Below are positions 31,449-42,650 of a DNA stretch of 64,000 nt, piece after piece (within the stretch, counting starts at the first letter, position 1; each line of letters opens with the position of its first letter). This DNA is from Krasilnikovozyma curviuscula. Taxonomy: Eukaryota; Basidiomycota; Tremellomycetes; Cystofilobasidiales; Mrakiaceae. The notes beneath the pieces were generated by a model. That model saw only the letters and a list, made by a program, of their open reading frames with translations. It was not told where the DNA came from and did not search any database. The stretch covers positions 1 to 64,000 of the forward strand of contig MVAQ01000028.1 in the NCBI GenBank assembly GCA_014825775.1, written 5' to 3'. A program made the position numbers and the translations under genes.

Positions 31449-34180
31449 CTAGTTACCTTTGAAAGCTGTTGCGATCCCATCCTTGAACCTCTCCCTAATT
31501 GCACCTCGCTGCAGCTTCATCGCACCGCTAACGAGTCCAGTCTCCGGAAGCCATTCAATGGGTGTCAATATGATATCTGAAAGAGTTTCCATTTTTGACA
31601 ACCCTGCAGCCTATTGAGAGGTACAAGTCACTTTCAGCAAGTATGAAGAGGACAGTAATTGAAGTATCTCACCTTGCCGATAGCGTTGGCGCTCTTCAAG
31701 ATGGCGACCTTGGTTGTTAGTTCCGAACATAGTTCTTCGAAGGATTTGGTGGGCTTCGCACCCAATAGAAGCCTCAGATTTGCTTCATGGGGTACGACTA
31801 GGGGAAACACAAGAGAGTGAGAAAGCTTTGTCAATATGACACCCAAGTTCTTCGAATGCTTACCGACGGCGATGGGTTGCGAGCTAGATACAGAACCTGC
31901 GTCAGCGATATACTTCACAAACAATGAAGTGACTACTATACTCACTAGTCACTCTGAGCCAGGATACACAAGCTCATAATCTGAGGACATGATCGATATA
32001 TAGATTCTGGTCGGAAAGTCATTCGTCAGCACCTGCAGAATATGTGAACAGACCCTGAAGGATACCCACCAAGAGATTCAATCGCTACGTATTCACCCCC
32101 ACTCAACTTGATCAAGTTCTTGACTCGATCCACGATCTCAATCGTCCCATCTTTGTTCAACCTGGCAATGTCGCCTGTCTTGAACCAACCGTCCTCCGTC
32201 CATCCTTCAGCGGTGTTCTTCTCGTCCTTGAAGTAGCTCGAGGTGACTGATGGACCGCGAACGAGGAGCTGGCCGACGGGGGAGGGAGCTGTTATGAGGT
32301 AACCTAGTTCCGATTCTGAAACGATTTTCATCTCCAGCGATGGGACCGTGGTTCCAACGATTCCAGTTCGATACAGCGGTGGAGTGAGGCTGCGACAACG
32401 AGTGTTAGTCTAGTATGGCATTTGAGGTTCAGAAACTTACATGGCAATCATGAGACATTCAGTAGATCCATCTACATAGAAGAATTGAAGAAATGTTTCG
32501 TTAGCGTTTCATAGAGCATGAGAACTCGGGTATACTCACATCCTTGCAATACTTGTACAACAACATTCGTCAGCCAATCCTGCGTAGTCTCGGCCAAACT
32601 CGCACCTCCAGACATCCCAATCCTTAGCCTTCCTCCCATTCTCTCTCTTAACTTCCCGAAAATGACTTTGTCCGCGACAGCTCCCAAGACGGGAACTTTC
32701 CATCTCTTCAAGAAAAGTGCTGTCGAGAATGCCGTCGATAAAACAATTCCTGCTTCTGCCAGTCTAGCAAGCAGTCCCTTTTTGATCATCTCAAAAACTG
32801 CAGGAACGCCGACGAGAATTGTTGGCTTGTAACAACGAAGGCTGTTCCTCAGAAAAGTGTATTCAGTAGAAAACTCCGGTTTCTTCTGCGAACATGGCAC
32901 TCACTCTCCAGGGCAGTCCTTCATGTTGAGATCAGTCAGTGTCTTCACTCCGCCGTATCTAGCAGCGGATTCCCAAGTCAACCCAGTTCACAAAAGGGTG
33001 TCAGCAGAGAACTCACCCAATCGGAACACCGTACCAGAAGTACGTCAATTCCACCATGAGCTCAATAATGTGACTCAGAGGTAGATACCCCAGGTACATG
33101 TCGTCCGGTAAGATATGTGGTCCGAGCAGTACCTCGCAGCCTCCCAACGCAGCTGACAGGTTCGAGTGTTTGATTACGACCCCTTTCGGTGGACCCATTG
33201 AGCCGCTGGTAAACATGATGCAAAATGTATCCTCTGCTGATGGCCTGTCGGACTCCGTTAGAGATGTTGATGAGGATTGACCGAGAAGTTGGAGCTCCGC
33301 CAGGGTCATCACTTTGATACCTGGCGAGGCTGACGTTATTGAGGACTTCGCAGCGGTGAGTTCATCTTCTGATACAGGTGAGTCGATAATGATGGTTTTC
33401 AATGAGGGACAGCTCGGAAGGATTCCCACCAACGTTGGCAACAGCGATATCTGCGTGAAAGTCGCCACGCATTCCGGAAGAGTGATAGAATGCTGGAGTC
33501 CAGCTAGAATGGGATACACAATAAGCTTCATTCCTTCTTAAATGACATACACAGTGCTTACCAGGCCCTAGTGTTGCATATGCAGTGACGATAGGCAGCG
33601 ATAATGAGGCGCAAGCTTGAGTGGGAAGTACGGTGGAAGAAATTGTCAACAGAGAGACAAGGAGCAAAAGGTTCTGACATTACATACAGTGTGCAATGAC
33701 CTGCCAGCTCAAACTGTGGCCATTGAAGCATCAGTCCACACCCTAAAGGCGTATGGGAAACTTCACTAACCAAGTGTTTGCGAAGATGTTTACGTATCCC
33801 TTCTCTTTCCCTACAACCTCCTTCAAACCTTTACCAACTGAGTCCACTATCTCCCCAAATTCAGTATAGCTCGTCCACGTAGGCTCAGCCAGTCGGTACG
33901 TCTCCCACTTTTTGGTTTCCTCCCTCTCTATGCCGTCAACCACCTTCTTGACCTTCTTGTCCTCGTTGACGACCTCTAGAACCTCTCGAGTTCCAAAAGC
34001 AGGCTTAGATCTATGCCTTTGGATACAAGAAGCTAGGAGCGCAGGTAAAGTAGTGAGAGATTCGCCGTTCAATGATGAGGATGAAGGTGAGGATATAAGT
34101 TGATCTGGACTGAGAGACGACCTGATAATGAGGGACTCTCCCTCTTGGACCACGACTGATACTGGCTTCACATACACCAT
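31449..34180 (-). CDS. Long-chain acyl-CoA synthetase (FAA/ACSL type)
   Basis: Activates fatty acids to acyl-CoA through an acyl-adenylate. The multi-exon gene runs from Met at 34180 (MVYVKPVSV) to the stop after AFKGN at 31449 and encodes roughly 700 residues. Clear motifs are the AMP/P-loop TSGSMGPPKGVVIKH, YLPLSHIIE, KPTILVGVPAVFE, RIGMSGGASL, LQGYGSTE, DGWFKTGDIA, DRVKNLIKLSGGEYVAIESL (hallmark of the long-chain branch) and, near the C-terminus, GLVSGAMKLQR. The Met preferred here follows a leader without a better ATG. Downstream exons at 32331-32026 and 31945-31634 carry the hinge and C-terminal lobe. Its upstream neighbour is the dehydrogenase on the same strand, 237 bases away. Exon boundaries at the N-terminal half were not all resolved. 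Confidence 0.9.
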
Positions 34181-34417
34181 CTTGAAGGACAATTGTCGTT
34201 GGGAGGCTAGAGGGAATCGTCGTCAGTCAGATCGCTCGCAGAGGGTCTCGATCGCCGGCCTTTGGCTGATCAGATCACAGTGGCGGTTATCGGGATTGAG
34301 ATAGTAGAATGGGCTTGCAATTGAACAGTGTGTAGCGATTCCGAACATCATAAATAAATTTACAAGCTTTTAGGTGAAGAAATACACAACACGTTTGCTG
34401 CGATGCGCTTAATTTCA

Positions 34418-36170
34418 TTACTGTCTCTCCGCCGTGCTTATGTTCATGAGCGTCTCCCAGTACTTGACAATAGCAGAACCATCTTCCTTGCCCCAACCAG
34501 CAGCTTTACTCATCAGGAATGTCTGGTGGACCGAGCTTCCCAAGAACAAAGGTAGGCTGATCTTCCTAGCTTCGTTGAGGACCTTTGTGAGGGATGCAGT
34601 GAATGCGTCGACGGTCGTATCAGGTGAGGCAGCAGAATGAGATCCTTTGAGGATGTTTAGAGTGACGGAAGCGAAGGCTGTTGAGGTTCCAGCTGCTGCG
34701 AGGACGATCTCAACGACTTTGGCGCCGTCCATTCCAAGGGCTGTTGCAAAAGCGACAGCTTCAGCAGCAGCAGCGATGTTAATAGCAGTGAGAAGCTGGA
34801 ATATATTTTAATTCAGCTTGGTGTGTGGTTACAAGTTTGGGCGGGGATCTCACCTGGTTCACTAACCAAATTTTTCCACTTGCGCCTTCACCGTCTTCCT
34901 TAATCACAAGCTCGTCGCTGACTTCCTCACCTTCAGGCGATACAGCTGACTTCCCTCCAAAGAATTCATAGATCTTAGCAACGCTGCTGTCATCCAGGCT
35001 TCCGAATCCAGCGCCTTTACCAGCGATCAGCATCTGCTCCGCAATGGAGGCGAGAGGAGCAGCGAATGGTGTCGCTCGAGAGGTGGTAGCGATGATTCCA
35101 GCGTCTTTGAGCATGATTGTGAGTGCAGATTCAACACCGCCCGATGGATCAATCACTCGCCCGCCTCGGTTGTCAACTGGAGTGAAACGAAAATGTTTCA
35201 GTATGGCAACGCTATCAAAGGTTTCAAGTAGCGAATCGACGCACGCATCCAACTCCAACCAGAAGATTTCTTGATAACTGCTCGAGTCTGCTTCGTTGAT
35301 AGTCCGAGAGAAGCAGCGAATGCAAGTCCTTCACACACTCCAACGCAGTGAGTCGCGGCGAGAAGTTGGTGAACCTTCGACGAGACCAGCTGGTGAGTAA
35401 TGCTCATGTCTCCGAAAACAAAATTATTGAACGTACCATCTTGTATCTGCTTCCATCACCGCAGCCTGTACCGAATGTGTAGAGCTTTCCAATAGGCGCC
35501 TGAGTGACTGCCTTGAGGATTGGCAAGGCAGCTTCAATGGCGGAAGGAGTGGACGAAGCCATGACCGATAGCGTTCCATCAGCAGCTCTCTTAGCTCCAC
35601 CAGAAACCGGACTGTCCACAACCTGAGCAAGAAACAGTGAAAACAACAGTACAAGAGGTGAGGCGGGGTTCATAGGGTGAGGTTGCAATGAGCGGTGAAG
35701 CGGCACGACGTACCGAAATGCCTTTCCTAAGTGCATCTATCTTCTGTCCAAACTCGAGCATGAACCCAGGTTCGACAGTGGAGAAGACTATGATGACAGC
35801 TCCATCTTTCATTGCTGAGGCAGCCTCACCAGCACCGAGGAAGAAGTCCTCGACCTGTGCTTGGTTGACAACCATGAGGCACACAAAGTCACACCCTAAG
35901 ACGAGCTCCTTGGGCGTTGAACAGGGTGTTGCGAGTGGTGAGAAAGAAGCTACTTTCTTTAGTGATGGACCGTACGGATCGAAGACCTATGAGAAAGGAG
36001 TGGAAGCAGTATAAGTCAGGACCAGGTGACATTACCTAAAGTGTGTACTCATATTTAGAACGACTTACTCGAAGAGCATGACCTTGGGAAAGCAGTTGAG
36101 TAGACATTCCAGCTCCCATAGAGCCTAGTCCAGCGAATCCTATGGCTGGTGAAGAAGTTGAAGCAGGCAT
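34418..36170 (-). CDS. 3-hydroxyisobutyrate/6-phosphogluconate dehydrogenase-like protein with duplicated C-terminal domain
   Basis: NAD(P)-dependent beta-hydroxyacid dehydrogenase family. The start MPASTSSPAIGFAGLGSMG carries the Rossmann fingerprint GLGSMGAGM. The HIBADH signature DSPVSGGAKRAADGTLSVMAS follows at about residue 120-140. The helical C-terminal domain occurs twice. Copy 1 begins with GDGSRYKMVHQL and copy 2 with GKIWLVNQLLTAINIAAAAEAVAF. In copy 1 the catalytic Lys is kept, but the following Asn is replaced by His; copy 2 keeps K-x3-N. The total is about 460 residues, against roughly 300 for a standard enzyme. Similar duplications are known in some threonate/erythronate-type dehydrogenases of this family, so a sugar-acid substrate is possible. 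The gene diverges from the anion symporter 1.36 kb away. Confidence 0.85.
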
Positions 36171-37532
36171 GGCAGAGTTCGGGAAGGCAAGTGGGGATGT
36201 AGAGGTGAAAAGGTTGGTGTTTGTCAGAAGACTAGTGCTAGTGTGATAGTAAACTATCAAGAGAATAGAGAGAATGTGTTGATTGGAAAAGACGGAGAGC
36301 TTGCTGAGATTTTCGATTTTTGATAGGATGACATAGGCCGGAAAGCGCTGAAGCGGCCGGGTTCAATCAAAGTACTCAGTCCCGATCTACTGATGAACTT
36401 TCGTCTTTAACGGCGTGAAATTGTACCGCAGGGCATTATACGGTGTGGTACATAGTGATTCAGGTGAATTCTGACCAGGATGGATTTTTGTACAGATTCA
36501 ATCCTTTGTTTATAATTTTTCGGTCCCTAGAAGTGTGGCACCATTTTCAACAGCATGGAGAGGCACAGTTGCCATGGATTGATCTAGATTACTAGAATTG
36601 ATGGTCACACCGTGAGAAAACATTGCAAAGAATGCGTCACGTCGTGACCTCTCGAAATTAAACAGCGGACAACTTGTCCGCGACTCCAAAAGTGAGCGAC
36701 AACCTAGACTGTAGACGCACCACATGGACCTTGGGATCTTCAGACAAGTTCTACTCGGTCCTTTGCATCTCGTGGAAACCAAGGATGGAAGCCCATGCGA
36801 AAGTATCCACTGCTCTGGTTTAACGTTAATTTCGGTCGCAGTAACTGTTCGCGTCTCCGGTCCTTCCTTTGCTGTCATATACCTCCTTCCTCCTTTTTCC
36901 GTTGTGCCCATTGGAAGCTTTCCCTTCTACCGTCCTGAAAAAGCCGCCTTCGGTTCGTGTCCAAACACTTGGCAACACTGACGGACCTGCGTCTACCGTG
37001 GGAGCCGTCTCCAGAAGCCTGGACTTGGCTCGTCGCATTCAGTTGCGACGCATGTTGACTCCCTTGGAAGATGTCCGGACATTATCAAGGTTTGCGAAAG
37101 AGCACTTCCGCCAGCGATCCGATTGGGAAACCTTGGCTAAGAAGCTGTGTCTCAGAACTTATTACGCCGGTCCAATGTAGCGCCAAAGGGCAGCACGAGA
37201 GGAAGCGGAACTTTTTGAGGTCCAAAAGGGCTGGGCACAAACTCTAACAAACATACTGATCAGAAGGACTGAGTTGCGTGGTAATGTCGTTCCGGTGGGA
37301 AAAGCAGATCATGTGAGTGTCTTGTTTATAAAATAATTTGCTTCCTTTACCAAGCCAAAGAGCCTGAGGCAAAAGTTCCTGGATTACAGGAGCTCCTTAT
37401 AAAGCCTGCTCACCGGCCCATGGGGTCCCCTCTTTCTCTTCTTCTCACAAAGGCTCACCCCAACAAAGCCAGTAAAGCTTCAGTGTTTCCCTCTCCCTTC
37501 CCCCCAAGTCACAACAAATCAACACTACTACT
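36171..37532. other. Region between dehydrogenase and anion symporter
   Basis: About 1.36 kb between divergent starts. It holds one coding-like stretch around 36900-37310 (listed separately) and the symporter promoter, with a TATAAA-like CTTATAAAG near 37395. I see no other feature. Confidence 0.5.
36869..37180 (+). other. Coding-like frame of uncertain status
   Basis: A 104-codon plus-strand frame without an initiating ATG at its left end; the first Met lies at about 37052. From SLDLARRIQLRRML through EDVRTLSRFAKEHFRQR it reads like a basic helical protein, perhaps a small mitochondrial LYR-like protein, but that is a guess. After the TAG at 37178-37180 the same frame stays open for about 45 more codons with similar composition. 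A GTAGCG donor at the stop and a CTAAC branch with CAG acceptor near 37262 could remove it as an intron. Options are a spliced gene, a broken gene or chance. Confidence 0.25.
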
Positions 37533-40038
37533 ATGGAAGACATCAACAAGGATGATCCCTCCAAGAGAGAGGTAAACCACCTCGAAACCACCAACAGTCT
37601 CACGTTCGATGACTTCGAGTACATTCCAGGTAGTGTTGAGGAGAAAAAGCTCGTCAGAAAGATCGACATCAGGTTGCTTCCAATGATCTGGGTAAGCCTC
37701 CTGTTTTGCTCTCAAGTCGCTCGTCCTCCTCATAGCTTGCCTGACTTTCTTCTTATTTTGAATTTATCCAGATCATGTATGTTTTCAACTACATCGACAG
37801 AACCAACATCGTGAGTCTTGACTCTTTCGCCTCTCTTCGCCGCCCCATCTCCCCGCACTCACCACGTTCCCTCCTGTGATCGCATTCTAGGGTAATGCTA
37901 AGACCGGCGGTATGCAAGCCGAGCTCAAACTTTCTTCGTCTGACTACTCTCTAGCTCTCAGGTACGTCGGGCTGTAATTCCCATCGTGGCTTCGAATGTC
38001 ACGCTAACTTCCGCGATCGACTTTTCGTAGTATCTTCTTCGTCGGTTACCTCTTGAATGAAGTGTAAGCGTATCTTCTATTCTTTTTAAAGCTTTCTGCT
38101 AACTCTGAGGTCAAACTTCTAGCCCAATGAACATGATTTTGACCCGCTCTCGTCCCTCTCTGTTCCGTGAGTCCATTTTTTGTCTTTGCACCAATGATTT
38201 CCGCTAATCATTCAGTATCATTTTCTAGTGCCAACAATCATGATGGTTTGGGGAGCTATGAGTGTTGGAGCTCGCGGTATTAACAACCTTGCTGGTCTCG
38301 TCGCATGGAGATTCATGCTCGGTATCGTCGAAGCTGGTTAGTGTCCGATCTCGTTCCAGTTGTCAACCGCTCGTCCTGAATTTTACTTCCACTTCTTAGG
38401 ATTTTTCCCTGGTGTTCTACTCCTCTTCTCCACCTGGTATAAGCCATTCGAGTTCGCAAAGCGAATCGCCTTCTTCTACTCTGCCTCCCTCGTCTCTGGC
38501 GCCTTTGGTGGTATCCTTGGAGGTGTCATTACTTCCTACATGAACGGCTTGGGAAACACTCCAGGATGGAAATGGGTAAGTATCATATTAAGTCTTGATT
38601 CCTTGGTGGATTTTGGTGACTTACTAAGTCGTTCCTCTTCTATAGTTGTTCGTAATTGAAGGTCTTGCCACCTGTGTCATCGCTGCTGCTGCCTACTTCG
38701 TTCTCCCGGATTTCCCACAGAACACTTCCTGGTTGACTGAGAATGAGAAGAAAGTAAGTGATTTACCGGTAACTTTGGGGTCGATTTCCAGGTACTGACT
38801 CGCTTTCGCTGCTCAGTTGGCCATCATCAGACTCGTCGACAGCAAGGACGGCGGTGAACACATCTCCCACATGCAGGCCTTCCGTCTTGCAGTTGTCGAC
38901 TGGAAAACCTGGGCGTTTGCTCTTGTCTACTCCTTGATCAACGGCTCAGGTGAGTTATCTCCACAGTCCTACGCAGAGGATGCACACCTTGCGCGTTCCC
39001 TGCTCACACCATTCTTTGATCTTTTCTCAGGAACGATCTCTTACTTCTTCCCAACGTGAGCCTCTCCTGCTTTCTGCTCATAGCCGCGCTTGTCCATTCC
39101 TTCTTAACGGGTCCCTTTTTCAACTTTAGCCTGATGACTTCTCTTGGCTACAAAGGAAGAGACGCTCAATTCATGACTGGTAAACAACCTTCTCTTTCAA
39201 GTTAGAATATGTATGGGGACACTAACTGAGACTCTTCTTATCACAGTCCCAATCTACATGGTCTCCCTCGTCATCTCCGTCTCCATGGGTTTCGTGGCCG
39301 ATAAGTTAAGAGAGAAGGCATACTGTTGCTCAGCCGTCAGTTTGTTCTCTGGTGCCATGTTCCTCGCCTGCGCTTTCATCAAGAACAACACGGCACGATA
39401 CGTCCTGATGTGTTTCGGTGGTGGAGGTGTGTTCACGATTTATCTTCTCAAAATGACTATATTTGAGTGCTGACAGCCTTTATTGTCGTTCTGAATCACG
39501 CAGGACTCTGGTCTGCCATCCCCCTCTTCCTTGGGTGAGTTCATCACATCTTACCGCTTCCTCTTCTACTCTCTCCGCTGACCCATGCTTGTGGTGATCT
39601 TGTACAGTTACTTCGCGACTAACTTCCAAGGTCGTGAGAAGAGAGCTGTGTGCATTGCTCTCATTAACGGAATTGGTGAGTCTGGTTCCTATTGCGCGCT
39701 CAAGGTTTTATACTGACATAATGTTTTTCTCTTTTTTTCCAGGTAACTTAGCTTCTGTTTACGGATCCTTCATTTGGCCATCCACGGATGCTCCACAGTA
39801 CAGTGAGTTCTCTCGCTCTTCGACCCGCTCAGACTAGTTGCTGATCACAATTCTCACTGCGTCTATCTCAGGATCTGGTTTCGCTGCTACCTGTGGATTC
39901 ATCTGGGGAGCTTCCATCGTCTGCTTCTTGTGCCGATACAAACTTGGTAGCACCAACCAGGCCGATGATGCCGTTGATGAGGCTCACAGACAGGCTGCGA
40001 TCGACAGGCGTGAGAAGATGGGTGTTCAAGAAGCTTAG
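37533..40038 (+). CDS. MFS anion:cation symporter (DAL5/TNA1/VHT1-like)
   Basis: Twelve-helix major facilitator of the fungal anion:cation symporter family, which takes up organic anions such as allantoate, nicotinate, biotin or pantothenate. Sixteen exons (37533-37691, 37772-37810, 37891-37961, 38031-38063, 38123-38166, 38229-38336, 38400-38575, 38646-38753, 38817-38949, 39031-39055, 39130-39179, 39247-39426, 39504-39534, 39608-39675, 39743-39802, 39872-40038) join to 483 residues. Family motifs are RKIDIRLLPMIWIMYVFNYIDRTNIGNAK at the N-terminus (split over exons), VGYLLNEVPMN, AWRFMLGIVEAGFFPGV, SGAFGGILGGVI, PGWKWLFVIEG and YFVLPDFP. Helix 7-12 exons contain GTISYFFPTLM and LWSAIPLFLGYFATN. 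The substrate cannot be told from sequence. Confidence 0.94.
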
Positions 40039-40641
40039 AAAGATGGCTCTTTGTTCCTTTGGTCTCGTCTGAAGTGTAATAAATGTAGTGTAAAGAGTGT
40101 AATTGGTTTAGGTCAATGGTATAATCGCCTCCCATCAATACTTGTTGGACTAAGCAAGGAAGACTCAGAGCTTAACGCGCAGTCGTTCCACAGAGGCTCT
40201 TGTTAATTACAAATATAGTATCCGTCACTATGTATTGATAAAGAGGGTTCGTCCACTCTACTTCATCTCCCAGATCCATCAGCGTTGCGAATGGGTGAGA
40301 GCAGCGACGGCGACAACTTTCTCTGCTTTTCCAGCGCCCCTCAACTGCATATGGGCGTACTCCCAGTGCCCACGCGTCTTCCTGTTTGATCCGAATCGTC
40401 TTGCTTCTTGTGGAGAGACTGTTGTTACCAATGTCCGATCATATCGCAAGCATGACACCACCATACCCTCGAGCTACGCCCCTCGTGATACCTTCTTGGG
40501 TGTGAGAGCTCGAGGATTTGTACAAGCTTGGCCATTGAATAGAGAGATTGTTGGAATCTATTGTGGGAAGAGCCAGAAATACGGTCGTGGTTGCGTACGA
40601 AGTCCAATTGTGGCTCGCAACGGCGACCTCACTCGCAAAAA
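40039..40641. other. Gap upstream of PEX16
   Basis: About 600 bases after the symporter stop. A 200-codon plus-strand frame (40235-40834) covers part of it but overlaps PEX16 exon 1 in another frame and has no recognisable content. It is probably leader sequence and promoter. Confidence 0.45.
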
Positions 40642-42214
40642 ATGGAATCAAACAGCATCCTCGAAACGGTTGAACCAGCACCCACCGACCAGGAGGAGAA
40701 GCAGGGAAACGCATCTGTGGGCCAGCACCGGGAATCAGCTCCTTCCAAAGTCGGATCAAGCTCGATCTCGCAGGTCTACAAAGCTTTTCTACAGAAAAAC
40801 GCTGATGCTGTCGCGACATTTGAATCTACTGTGAGATCAGCTACATATCTGCTACCAGGTAGATTTGAAGGGGCTGAGATTGCTAGTGAAGGAGGTGAGT
40901 TGCTCGTCCATATCTCCCTTTGCTGTTGAAATGGCGCCGCTGACTTCGTTTACCGGACTCTTCTTTTTTTTCCCCACCAGTGTTCACGGCCCTGACTCTA
41001 CTAGGACACTTGAATACCTCTATTTTGTCTCCTATATCGTACAAATCATCACCGACCACGCTCCAGCAATCCTTGGTGGAGAAGCTGACTCCTCACGACA
41101 GGTACACTCAGGCCTGGTCGATTCATTCGAAGGTATACAAGAGGGTTTCGAGAAGCTTGGTACTGATTGGATACATTGAGCTTCTGATTGAGATGCTCGG
41201 AAGAAGGAGGTGGAACAAGATCGGATGGAAGGGCGGGAAGGAAGGCGGAGGACGAGTCCTCATCGGAATTGAGAGCGTAAAGTGAGTCGTTCCTCTGTAC
41301 AACTAGTACCCGCAGGAGCTACACTAATATTGACGTTGCTGCATACTCTCAGAACTTTGCTTCGTTTTATTCTCTTACTCATCACCCGCCGACCACTCAT
41401 CACCCCTCCAACGCCGTCTCACGAACCTTCACCGTCCACCTCTCAACCTCCAGCACCCTCCAATCAGTCCCGTACAGATCCTATCAACACAATTTTACTC
41501 CCTTCCACCTTGTACTCTCACTCGATAACACCGCCAAAGGAGCTGATTGGTCCGCTGAACGGCCCGTCAGAATGGACAAGCGAACTGATTGACATTTCGA
41601 GAGGTTTGGTCTATGGTCAGTCGCACTTTACCTCATTCACACCTTTCATGGTTCTGTCCTGATTTATTATTCAACAGTCTCGCTCCTCCACGCCCTTACT
41701 CAACGTGAAAAACGTTACTCGACAACCATCCCATTAGCAGTCTCAATATCCCTCACCCTTCTCTCCCATAAATACCTCTCCAAGAAACCAGTGACAGTAC
41801 TAGAGCGAGAAGAAGCATCTATCAGGAAGAAGAGGATGGGAATGTGGGCATTCAGAGGTGTTGTTTGGGATAGCTTGACTAAGTGAGTGCCTGCGTTCTA
41901 TCTCATCTTCGACTCTCCTCGAGCTGACCTGGCTTTCTTTATCGATCCACGCAATAGACCTGTGCTCGAATCTTTCATTTCAAAGACTGAGAACATCCCA
42001 ATCGTGAATCTGGTCACGAATTTGGCGTCAGATTACATTCCGGTTCGTCGACCTTTGCTTATCTAACCTCTATGGCCTTGACTAACGATCTTGCTCGCCA
42101 ATAAACAGCTTGTTGACGATTATTACTGTAAGTTTTAACATATATAAGACCTTCTCTTCTATTGAGTTTTCTCTGACCAGCTCGATATCTCTCGCAGATT
42201 ACACCGCTGATTGA
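40642..42214 (+). CDS. PEX16: Peroxisomal membrane protein PEX16
   Basis: Peroxin of the ER and peroxisomal membrane, needed for peroxisome membrane assembly. Exons 40642-40894, 40981-41281, 41353-41615, 41678-41882, 41958-42042, 42109-42127 and 42198-42214 join to 380 residues. The N-terminus (MESNSILETVEPAP) is a disordered extension. The Pex16 core starts at YKAFLQKNADAVATFESTVRSATYLLPGRF, followed by the ALTLLGHLNTSIL region and YIELLIEML..RRRWNKIGWKG. After a Pro/Ser-rich loop come LIDISRGLVYVSLLHAL, EREEASIRKKRMGMWAFRGVVWDSLTKP (typical Pex16 block) and IPLVDDYYYYTAD. The last two exons are only 19 and 17 nt long. Confidence 0.93.
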
Positions 42215-42650
42215 AAACATCTATTGACTTGGTGTCATCATCTTATCCAATATGTAACAGTACAAGTTGTTGTTTGCCAATCTAATTAATGAGCTATCCC
42301 ATTAAACCGAAAGGGTTGGCTGCAACCGAAGCGTTTCCATGTGTCAACTTGTCCTCTGTTGTCATCTTATTGCCGGCGGCTTTTCCTCTAAAAACAACAT
42401 TTTGCGATGCGTCCTAAGAGAAGGAGCTGGCGCAATTGAGTATCACTCAAGAGAAAATGAAAAGCACTTCTGAAGCTTTGTTGCAATGGTATCTCTGTAC
42501 TCTAATTGAACTGTAATGATCTTTTGTTTTCAAGGGTCCCACCAAGCAACGGCGGTCATTTCAACACACTAGCTTGCAGCTGCAGTTCCATCTTGAGGGA
42601 CCAACGACAACCATCTCATCCAAAATCTAAACCTCTCATATTAAATAGTG
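42215..42650. other. Gap between PEX16 and membrane-protein gene
   Basis: About 435 bases with no supported frame. It holds the PEX16 3' end and the promoter of the next plus-strand gene. Confidence 0.5.
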
